This document shows positions 34,428-42,600 of a stretch of 64,000 nucleotides of DNA, one piece after another. The translations under genes and the position numbers were made by a program. This stretch comes from Bacteroidales bacterium. Lineage in GTDB: Bacteria > Bacteroidota > Bacteroidia > Bacteroidales > WCHB1-69. The notes beneath the pieces are model-generated. The model worked only from the letters and a program-made list of their open reading frames with translations. It did no database searches and was not told the origin of the DNA. The first letter of the stretch is position 1; every line of letters starts with the position of its first letter. Location: the NCBI GenBank assembly GCA_017651425.1, contig JAGCCZ010000045.1, positions 1 through 64,000 of the forward strand, in the 5' to 3' direction.

Positions 34428-34937
34428 TTATTTCCAATTCGACACATTATTTTCAATATAACGAATTGTGGCATTCATTTCCGTTTTATTTCGAATAATA
34501 CGGTCATAAAATCGCGTTTGCCAATCAAATGGGATTTCATTCTGGCGAGCGAAACGAGTAATTGCATATTTGAATCTGGAAATGATATGAGAAAGCCTAC
34601 CACATCTGTTTGCAACATTCTGCATAATTCGATCTTTAGACGAATCGACCTCTTTTACCACACCGCCACAACCTTTGATAATGACAATCATGTGTATGTG
34701 GTCGGGCATAATTACAAACACAGGGACAAGAACATCAGTGTGAATAGTTTCAATCAGAGACACACTTTCACTTGCAAACTCCCCAATACGCGACAATATC
34801 ATCTTCCCTTGGACAATCTCTCCAAAGAAATGTTCTCTTCCTTTAGTACAAATAGTAATGAAGAATGCTCCCACATTATAATCGTGCCACTGGGCACGGA
34901 CTGTGGCAATTCTATATTTCCCTTTAAATCTTCCCAT
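34428..34937 (-). CDS. REP-associated tyrosine transposase (RAYT, IS200-like Y1)
   Basis: A 169-residue HUH single-strand transposase of the REP-associated type. The HUH pair is His80 and His82 in MPDHIHMIV, and the probable catalytic Tyr is Tyr144 in WQTRFYDRIIRN. The N-terminus MGRFKGKYRIATVRAQWHDY and FFITICTKGREHFFGEI are typical of this family. The start at 34937 is preferred; an upstream ATG at 35048 adds an AT-rich unrelated stretch and lies before the promoter. Unlike IS200 elements there are no TnpB partner and no clear element ends. Such genes usually sit beside the palindromes they act on, and here GTAGAGCCG hairpins begin within 11 bp of its stop codon. The coding sequence is more AT-rich than its neighbours, which suggests transfer. 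Confidence 0.82.
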   Translation of the reverse strand: MGRFKGKYRIATVRAQWHDYNVGAFFITICTKGREHFFGEIVQGKMILSRIGEFASESVSLIETIHTDVLVPVFVIMPDHIHMIVIIKGCGGVVKEVDSSKDRIMQNVANRCGRLSHIISRFKYAITRFARQNEIPFDWQTRFYDRIIRNKTEMNATIRYIENNVSNWK

Positions 34938-34970
34938 TGATATATTATTTAATGTTTTATAAATATTTTG

Positions 34971-34978
34971 CAAATATA
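34971..34978 (-). promoter_or_regulatory. -7 box of the RAYT gene
   Basis: On the minus strand this reads TATATTTG followed by CAAAATA, a perfect fit to TAnnTTTG. It lies 33 bases before the ATG at 34937. The region upstream is very AT-rich and the -33 box is not clear. Confidence 0.5.
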
Positions 34979-35037
34979 CAATTATTTTTATATTAATAAC
35001 AACAAAACAATAAAAGTCACCCGTTAGTAAAAATTTA

Positions 35038-35045
35038 TATATTTG
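35038..35045 (+). promoter_or_regulatory. -7 box of the chimeric gene
   Basis: TATATTTG followed by CATCG fits TAnnTTTG and lies 27 bases before the ATG at 35073. No TTG box is visible at the right distance. Together with the RAYT -7 box it forms a divergent pair about 60 bases apart. Confidence 0.5.
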
Positions 35046-35072
35046 CATCGCTAAACATCACATTATTTTTCT

Positions 35073-35966
35073 ATGAAAAACATTCTTGGCATTTTTGTTT
35101 TCTTGCTGCTAATCTGGAATTGTTTTCCACAACTGAACATCATTGACCCGAAAGCCACAACGCCCAAGGCAACAACGAGTCAATCCCAAATCATATCAGT
35201 AAATCTCCCCTTCACCTCATTTGAAGGGAACAACAATCTTGTGGATAACTATCTTTGCTACAACGGAGAGCAGTATTATATTTTAGCAAAGAAAACCAGC
35301 AGTCCATCTGTCAAGAATGTTTCTTTTGTCTTAGGAACGACCAAAGAATCATCCATCAAGACTCTCCGTGATTTACAAGATTGGATGTCTAATAATCCTA
35401 TAAAAACTTCCATTACGGTAAATATGGGAGGGAAAAAGCACACTATAACTAAAACAGATGAAGATATCTTATCCTTTACCTCACCCGACAATACTGTCAA
35501 CTGGATGTTAGACAGCCATCAAATCACAAAAAGCATCAACCACTTGTCCAGCAATGGGTTCTCAAACACAGACCAATCCAGCATGTATAGAGGACGTGGC
35601 GGCACAGGCTCGGGTGGTGGTTCCGGCTCGGGCATTGGCTCCGGTCTCGGTCCTGGTACAGGCAGTGGCATCGGTTCCGGTGAAGGCTCCGGCCTCGGTC
35701 CCGGCCATGGCGGAGGCATCGGCTACGGCACCGGCTCCCGCGAGATGATCAACACCATCAACACCACTGTGAACACAGAGGGTCAGGTCTGCGTGGAGGT
35801 ACACGTCACCGAAGAGGGCAATGTCATCAGCGCCCGTGTCATCAACACCTCCAAATTCAGGACCACCATCAATAACAGCGCCATCCAGGCACAGTGCATC
35901 GCCCAGGCCAAACAGGCCCGTTACAAGCCTGGCAAAGAGGAGCTGCGCGTGATTATTTTCAAATAA
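35073..35966 (+). CDS. Chimeric exported protein: unknown N-terminus joined to a TonB-like C-terminus
   Basis: A 297-residue protein. A hydrophobic segment at residues 4-18 (ILGIFVFLLLIWNCF) is a signal peptide or anchor. Residues about 25-165 match nothing I know; they contain NNLVDNYLCYNGEQYYILAK and IKTSITVNMGGKKHTITK and are coded by AT-rich DNA. From residue 167 the sequence becomes the Gly-rich hinge and C-terminal domain of the tonB-like gene at 33550, with 71 of the last 79 residues identical. The gene thus has a new promoter and N-terminus on a duplicated 3' half. It could still act as a TonB-like transducer if the first helix stays in the membrane, although the short Pro linker after the helix of the parent is missing. 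Function is not known. Confidence 0.65.
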   Translation: MKNILGIFVFLLLIWNCFPQLNIIDPKATTPKATTSQSQIISVNLPFTSFEGNNNLVDNYLCYNGEQYYILAKKTSSPSVKNVSFVLGTTKESSIKTLRDLQDWMSNNPIKTSITVNMGGKKHTITKTDEDILSFTSPDNTVNWMLDSHQITKSINHLSSNGFSNTDQSSMYRGRGGTGSGGGSGSGIGSGLGPGTGSGIGSGEGSGLGPGHGGGIGYGTGSREMINTINTTVNTEGQVCVEVHVTEEGNVISARVINTSKFRTTINNSAIQAQCIAQAKQARYKPGKEELRVIIFK

Positions 35967-36065
35967 AAAACGTAGAGCCGCCACATCGTGACGGCTCTAT
36001 TACCATATCCCATAAAAATATTGGAATGTCACAATGACGGCCAAAACCGGCACGGATGTATTGTG
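35571..36065. repeat. Segmental duplication, copy 2
   Basis: This is the second copy of 33883-34355 and lies on the other side of the RAYT gene in the same orientation. It includes the C-terminal coding half of the chimeric gene, its stop codon and the hairpin GTAGAGCCGCCACATCGTGACGGCTCTAT at 35972-36000. Homology starts at the codons for DQS and ends at GATGTATTGTG. Confidence 0.85.
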
Positions 36066-36216
36066 CCATTTTGGAACCGCCATATTGTGACGGCCACAAA
36101 CTCGGCATGATGGTGTCGTGTCCCATTTTAGAATCGCCACATTGTGACGGCCACAAACTCGGCATGATGGTGTTGTGTCCCATTTTGGAACCGCCACATT
36201 GTGACGGTTCTATTGG
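36010..36216. repeat. 57-bp tandem repeat with palindromic core
   Basis: Units begin CATTTTGGAACCGCCA at 36067, CATTTTAGAATCGCCA at 36124 and CATTTTGGAACCGCCA at 36181, a strict 57-bp period. The last unit is partial and runs into the stop of the convergent oxidoreductase gene. A degenerate fourth unit precedes them from 36010. Each unit holds a CGCCACATTGTGACGG inverted core. It looks like amplification of the palindrome family found beside the RAYT gene. Confidence 0.8.
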
Positions 36217-39200
36217 AACGCATTCTCGCTGAGACCGTCGCCGGTAATGGCAAGGCGGCTCATGTAGTCGGGGCACGGACGGCCGAGGTACTTATCGACA
36301 TAGATCTTGGCCAAGTACTGCCCTAACATGAAGCCGTGGCCACGCATGCCGACAAGCAAGCCATTGTCCGGGTCCACGATGTAGCGCGGCTCCGTGTAGT
36401 AGCCGGCCCATGTGGCCTGGAAGCTGACATTCTTCAGCTGCGGAATCCAATCGACGAACATCTCGGCACACACTTCCAAGAACTCCTTGGTATTGAACTT
36501 GAGCTCCTTGCCGGCCTCCTGGTTCTCGAAGGCGGGCGATGCACAGCCGATGATCTGGCCGGTCTCCGCAAACTGCTGGCCATAGACGGCCGAGAAACCT
36601 TTGTACTTCCGACGGTCGATGAGCATGTCGAGAGAATCGCCATTGATGCCTAACATCGGCAAACGGTGCGTGATAAAGGCCTGGTGCTTGATGGGATAAA
36701 GGCCGATCTCAAGACCTAACTGGCGGGCGAACTTGCTGGCGTTGGGTCCCAATGCGTTGACGAAGTGCTCGCAATGGTACTCCACATATTCCTTGTCGTG
36801 CGTGAGCACCAAGGCCATGAAGCCCTTGGCGGTCTTCTGCACCTCCAACAGACGGCAGTCCTCGAGGAGCGTGCCGCCGTGCTCGATAGCGATGTTGCGG
36901 ATGTAGTGGATGGTCGGGCCGGGTGTAGCCTGCCAGCACTCGGTGGTGATGCAGGCAGCCTGGTAGGTGTCGAGGTTCTTGTTGAAATAGGGGGAGACCT
37001 CCTTCACAAAGTCCTTCTTATCAACCATGTAGCCATTAGACCAGCCGAGGGATTTCTCCAATGCCTTGTAGTTGGCCTCGTCATGGGCGAAGCTCACATA
37101 GCGGGTGGGCTTATAATGGATGTTATAGTGTTTCTGGATCTCCTCGAAGATGACGCGGTTGTGGACGGCGATGTCGGCGATTTCAGGCACGGAGAAGCCT
37201 GGGCGACCGCCACCGATGCAGCGCCATGAAGAGCCGCGCTCAGCGTTGCAGAGCACAGTCTTTTTGCCGGCTTCGGAGAAATAGCGGAACAGGCCGCTGC
37301 CGGTGATGCCGCCTCCAGCCACAAAGACATCGCACTCCACCTTGCGGGTGGGCGCACCGTTGACGTTGGTGACGAATTCCGCCGGCTTGTCGCCCGGGCA
37401 GAGCTCGCCGATGTTGAGTTGTGAAGAGAGCGGACCACGCGGGGTGGCGTCGCCCACCACTTCCACGCCGTAGCCGGCGAGAAGCTGCTTGACGCGCGGG
37501 ATGCACCGCTTGCCACGGCACGGCCCCATGCCGATGCGCGTAATGTGCTTCAATTCATCGACAGAGATGATCTTCTTGCCCTCCACAGCCTTGAGCAAAG
37601 TCTCGATCTGGACATCGTCGCAGTGGCAGACGTAGGCGGGAGCAGCCTCCTTGGCATCGAGTTCCTCCCAATGCAGGGGCTCGGGATAGCGATCTTTCAG
37701 CACAAAGCCGGTGACGTCGATCAAGGCCTCGCCCGTGAGGTCAAGAGCGCGCACGCGAGCCACGTGGGTCTTGTTCTCGCCCTTGGTGATGCGCTCGATG
37801 ACACCCGTGCCGATGTTCTTTCCGGAATCGTTGACCAAGACCACATCGGCATTCTCCTCCGCTTCGTACTCGAAAGGCAGGAAGAGCCAGTTTTTGGGCA
37901 GGTTGTAGCCGAACAGCGCCAGACCGGGACAGTGGTTGACGCACTTCATGCAGCCGATGCACTTGTCGTAGTCAATCTGCGGCACGCAGTTGGTCGCCGA
38001 CTTGGTGATGGCGCCTTGCGGGCAGGCGAAGGAGCAGGGGTTGCAGGCGAACCCGTAGAGGCAGTCGGCCATGACGAACGGCTTGTTGAGGCGTTCGCCG
38101 GTGGGGAGGTTGGGCTTGTCGAGCACGCGCACAGGATGCTGCTGCGAGTCGGCATAGTCCTTGGTGACAGCTAAGTAGTCGTCGTAGTTGAAGCGCACAC
38201 CAGCCTCCATGGCAATCTCAAGGGCGGCTTGTCTGCCACGGAGCACGGCGCAGGTGCCTTCTCCCACGCGGGTGGCGTCGCCGATGCCGTAGGTATGCAG
38301 CCCGAAGGTGACTTTGCCCTTGCGGAGCAACAGGTCGTCGGGCTTGAGACCGGTGCAGATGTTGATGAGGTCAATATCCTTGATGATGCGTTCGGTGCCA
38401 GGCACGGGCTTAAAATTCTTGCACTCGGCGATAACGGCACCCACCACGCCGGTGTGGTCCTCGTTGGGGATGGCCCGCAGGAGGGTGTGCGACGTGAGGA
38501 TGGGGATGCCAAGACGACGCACGCGGTTGGCCTGCACAGGAAAGCCACCCTCGTGGTCCATGGCCTCCACAATGGCCACCACCTGCGCACCGGCCTGCAT
38601 GGCCTGGTAGGAGGTGAGGTAGCCGATGTTGCCGGCGCCGATGGTGAGGATACGCTTGCCGAGCAGGGTGTGCTGAAGGTTCATCATCTTCTGCACCACA
38701 GCGGCGGTATAGACACCGGGCAGGTCGTCGTTCTCAAAAGTGGGCATGAAGGGGAAGGCGCCAGTGGCGACAACCAGATAGTTGGCATCGACATAGAAGA
38801 GGGAGTTGTCCTCCATATTCTTTGCCGCCACGCGCTTGCCCTCAAGAATGTCCCATACGGTGCTGTTGAGCAGGATGCCGGAATGGTCGTCGCCGGCGAG
38901 GGTTTTGGCGATGTCGAAGCCACGCATGCCGCCATATTTCTGTTCCTTCTCGAAGAAGAAGAACTGGTGAGTCTGCATGGTGAACTGGCCACCGATGCGG
39001 TCATTGTTGTCGATCACGATGTTGGGGATGCCGAGTTTGTTGAGCTGCTCGCGGCATGCCAAGCCTGCGGGGCCGGCACCGATGATGGCAACCTCGGTCT
39101 TATAGATGCGCACTTGCGGGTTGGCCGGGGTGCTTACGGTCGCATCGGAGAGGTAGTCGTGGCTGATCTCCTCCACTTTGCGCACGCCATCGACCTTAGT

Positions 39201-39443
39201 GATGCAGATGCGCTTCACCTCGCCATCGACGAGCATCTCGCAGGCACCGCACTTGCCGATGCCGCAGTCCATGCTGCGCTCGCGGCCCGTGAGGCTGTGG
39301 CTGTGGATTGGGAACCCTGCTTGGTGCAACGCCGTCGCAATGGTATAACCTTTTTGTGCTTTTACTTGCTGGCCTTTAAATTCAAAGGTCACTTCATCGC
39401 CGGTGGGGATGGAGAGGATCGGGTGACTCTGAATCTTGTACAT
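36210..39443 (-). CDS. Fused multi-cofactor FAD oxidoreductase (hydroxyproline/opine dehydrogenase-like)
   Basis: A 1077-residue cytosolic enzyme joining modules that are separate subunits in HcnABC, opine oxidase and D-hydroxyproline dehydrogenase complexes. In order: a 2Fe-2S domain (about 10-95; Cys60, 65, 68 and 80 in CX4CX2CX11C); a pyridine-nucleotide-type FAD domain (GAGPAG at 122-127, a second GAGNIG site later, TYGIGDAT near its end); a 4Fe-4S segment (CNPCSFACP and CIGCMKCVNHCP); a BFD-like 2Fe-2S domain (CHCDD ... GPCRGKRC); and a DAO-type FAD amine oxidase domain to the end (CDVFVAGGGITGSGL). It probably oxidises an amino or imino acid and passes electrons through its clusters; the substrate is unknown. 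The ATG at 39443 fits the ferredoxin start; the longer frame to 39551 is not needed. It stands alone between repeats and a terminator. Confidence 0.8.
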   Translation of the reverse strand: MYKIQSHPILSIPTGDEVTFEFKGQQVKAQKGYTIATALHQAGFPIHSHSLTGRERSMDCGIGKCGACEMLVDGEVKRICITKVDGVRKVEEISHDYLSDATVSTPANPQVRIYKTEVAIIGAGPAGLACREQLNKLGIPNIVIDNNDRIGGQFTMQTHQFFFFEKEQKYGGMRGFDIAKTLAGDDHSGILLNSTVWDILEGKRVAAKNMEDNSLFYVDANYLVVATGAFPFMPTFENDDLPGVYTAAVVQKMMNLQHTLLGKRILTIGAGNIGYLTSYQAMQAGAQVVAIVEAMDHEGGFPVQANRVRRLGIPILTSHTLLRAIPNEDHTGVVGAVIAECKNFKPVPGTERIIKDIDLINICTGLKPDDLLLRKGKVTFGLHTYGIGDATRVGEGTCAVLRGRQAALEIAMEAGVRFNYDDYLAVTKDYADSQQHPVRVLDKPNLPTGERLNKPFVMADCLYGFACNPCSFACPQGAITKSATNCVPQIDYDKCIGCMKCVNHCPGLALFGYNLPKNWLFLPFEYEAEENADVVLVNDSGKNIGTGVIERITKGENKTHVARVRALDLTGEALIDVTGFVLKDRYPEPLHWEELDAKEAAPAYVCHCDDVQIETLLKAVEGKKIISVDELKHITRIGMGPCRGKRCIPRVKQLLAGYGVEVVGDATPRGPLSSQLNIGELCPGDKPAEFVTNVNGAPTRKVECDVFVAGGGITGSGLFRYFSEAGKKTVLCNAERGSSWRCIGGGRPGFSVPEIADIAVHNRVIFEEIQKHYNIHYKPTRYVSFAHDEANYKALEKSLGWSNGYMVDKKDFVKEVSPYFNKNLDTYQAACITTECWQATPGPTIHYIRNIAIEHGGTLLEDCRLLEVQKTAKGFMALVLTHDKEYVEYHCEHFVNALGPNASKFARQLGLEIGLYPIKHQAFITHRLPMLGINGDSLDMLIDRRKYKGFSAVYGQQFAETGQIIGCASPAFENQEAGKELKFNTKEFLEVCAEMFVDWIPQLKNVSFQATWAGYYTEPRYIVDPDNGLLVGMRGHGFMLGQYLAKIYVDKYLGRPCPDYMSRLAITGDGLSENAFQ

Positions 39444-39535
39444 GTTGAGAAAGTTTTGGTTTTTATGCAGTTGTTGTTGTATTGTTTCGCCTGTATCACG
39501 GCAATTCCCGCTCGGGAAAAGCGGGGGCAAATATA

Positions 39536-39583
39536 CAAAAAAAACTTCCAAGGATTCACCTGTGAGAGGTAAATCCTTGGAAG
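39536..39583 (-). terminator. Intrinsic terminator of the giant surface-protein gene
   Basis: CTTCCAAGGATTCACC at 39545-39560 pairs with GGTAAATCCTTGGAAG at 39568-39583 with one mismatch and a 7-base loop. On the minus strand a T run follows at 39544-39536. It sits 21 bp after the stop codon at 39605. Confidence 0.88.
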
Positions 39584-39604
39584 TTTACAATACGATGCGT
39601 CAGA

Positions 39605-42600
39605 CTACAAGTTCTTCACGCAGCGCAAAGGAATGTAGCTGGTCTTGTCAGCCGCGTAGTTGGACATATCCGGACTGTTGTAGTTGAGGTCGCGGACGTT
39701 TGCCTTGTCGGCACTCGATTCCGTGGCAGTCCAGAAGTTGGTGATGTTGCCGAATCCATTGCAGGTGGCATCGTCACCGCCAACCGGCATGGCGTTGAAG
39801 AGGCTGTTGTTGTTGTTAGCAGGCTCGTTACCGACAGCGCAGGTGGTGGTGGAGTTGATCCAGCCGAAGGTGGAAGCCATGGCCTTGCCGACCGTGTTGT
39901 CGCACACGTTTGCAGGCTCGTTGGCGAGGTTGGTCTGGAGCTCGTTCCACTCAGCAACAGTCGGAATGTGCCAGCCCTTCGGGCAGATACCTTGGACTTC
40001 GTCGCCTGGGGTTTCGCCATTGAAGATGGTGTTCCAGGTGTAGAGGTAACCGAAGATTCTCGGATCCATCTCATCACCGTTCTGGTCGGTGACAGGCTTG
40101 TAATCCTCAGTGCGGTAACGCACATTCTCGGTCATCCAGCACTGGTTGCCAACCTTCAAGGTACCATAGCCGTTGCCTTGCAGATCGCTGACACCGGTCT
40201 CGCCACATTCGAAGACGGGTTCTTTCTTGACACAGCGGATGCTGTAGCCGAGGCCCTTGTCCTCAAGATTCTCGAGGCCGTTTTCGCAGTAGTAGTTCAG
40301 CTCGAAGTTCTTGGCCATCATAGCTGTACGGGAAGTGTCGGAAGCCCAGAAGTGGGTCTCACCAAGCAGGTTCTCGTATCTTTCGATGGTGGGAGCATAG
40401 TAACCGGCACCGAAGGCGTTGAACTTGTTCTCGGCGATACCGGCGCGCTCCGGCAACCAAACGAGGGAAGAGGGGCTCTTCACCAAGCCGGCTTGACCAC
40501 CGGAAGCAGTGTACATGGTCCAGAACTCAGCCATCTTAGGCAGTGCCCAGCCCTCGGGACATACGCCTTGCACGTATGCACCCGTGGTGGTGATGATCTC
40601 GGCAGGAATAGCCATGTCGTCATCCTCGGTCACGCGAGCGGCAGAGTACCAAGTGTAGAGCTTGCCGTAGATGTTCTCCAAGGAATCGCTGTCTTTGTAA
40701 CGCCAATATTTGTTCACAGGAGTGTCATCGCTGTACAGCGTGCTTCTGAGGTTATCAACCGTCCAGCAATCGCAGCCGATACGTTTTGCACCATATCTGA
40801 AGCCGTCACGATCCTCAACCGTGTCGCACGGCGGGTAGCTCACCGTCACCACTTGGGTGCAGTGTGTGGAGGCCATCTCTGCGCCGCAAGCATCGAGGAC
40901 AGACCAAGTGATGTTGTAGGTCTGACCCGGCTGCAACGGATTGAATTCATCAATATTGCTGACAAACTTGACATCCGGATAAGCCACGTTCGGGCTCAAG
41001 GTCGGGAAGGCCGGCATGTATGCCACAGTGTCGCAGCGACCGTACCAAAGCACGATGTCGTATTGCGGCGGGCAAGTCAGGTTATCGGAAGGAATGTCCG
41101 TCACTGTCAGCGTACCATCCGTATAAGTGATGTTGTAGCTGTTGTTCACAACCACATTGTCGGAAGAGTGTTTGATCTCGGCGTTGGAAGGCACATTGGC
41201 AGATTGACCCACACAGACCTGGGAACCCGTCACTGTCACAGTGGTGATTTCATCCGTCGCGGCGAGGCCGCTTTGGGAATACGTGGAGTTGGTGAGTGCC
41301 GTGCCATCGTATATCTTGGTGTCACTGCCACCCGTGATCGTGATGTCTCTCGGAACGATAGAGACATAAATGTGGATAATGAGATTATAGTTCTCAATAC
41401 CATTCGTGGTCTGGAACGGAACGACGATGTAGGCCGTGCCGTTAGTCATCGTGCCGGGAACATAGCTGGCACCGTCAAGCACAGGATAATTATAGGTGTA
41501 ATGACCGGCAATATAGCCGTCGGTGGCCACTTCACCGGCAGTCAAGGCATCGCCGGAAGCCAAACCTCTCACCTTGTCAAGCATGTTGAAGTTCAGCACC
41601 AAAGGCGTGCCGTCATAGACCTTGCTGAAGACACTGTCAACGATGTAGAGGTCGGTCTTGTCCACGGTAAGAGTACCGTTGACCTTGTTGATGACGTAGT
41701 ATTCCGTCATGTCTTCAGAACCGCGCACGATGGTGACATTGTCCACCACATTGGGCACAGAACCAGCATTGGTGATGGTGCCGGTGATGACAGCCGTCAG
41801 TTCATCGTTGTTGGGCAAGGTGACAGGCGTGCCGGAGGTGCCATTGGTGACAAACGTGCCGGAACTCAACTGATAGCCGTTGTCGGTATGCGCAGTGCCG
41901 TTGTAGTCAAATCCGTTGGAATTGGCCTCTACGGTCACTTGGGCCTTGACGATCACATCGAAGGAGCACTGATCGATACGATCGCTGTTGTCAACGGCCG
42001 TCCAGGTGACGGTGGTCTTACCCACATTGAAGGTAACACCGTTCAAAGAGTTACCATTACCGGAAGTGGCACCCGTGAGGGTGTAGGTCAGGGACTTGAT
42101 ACCGTCGTTGTCGGCAGCGGTCACATTCCAACTGTTGTCACTGTGAGTGTAAGTGAACTCACCGGCAGCAAGTGTGATGTTGTTGGTTTCGGAAGCGATA
42201 ATCTTGGCACAGCTGTTTCCGTCCGTAGCCTCAGGATCCAAGTTGCCGGGAACGCAGCCGATGCAAGGCGGTTGGTTGTCAATCACCGTAATGGTAAAGC
42301 TTTTCACCACGGTTTCAGGACAACTGTTGGTGGCCGTATAGGTAATGGCGGTCGTGCCCACCGGGTAGTGGTTGTCCGTAGGCAGGGCGTTTGCTGTCGT
42401 GCCATCGGGATATTCAACCAGAATTGTCATCGTCGCATTGTTGTCGCTCGGTCCGAACGTCGGGGCGGTCCAAGTCACTGTGGCATAACCCTTATCAGGA
42501 TCACAGAATTGAGAGACATTGTCGGTCGGGAAACCGTCGATATGGAGGGCGTCGGGTTCGGTAACGGTCACCGTGATGGGAGTGGCAATTTCACAGTTGT

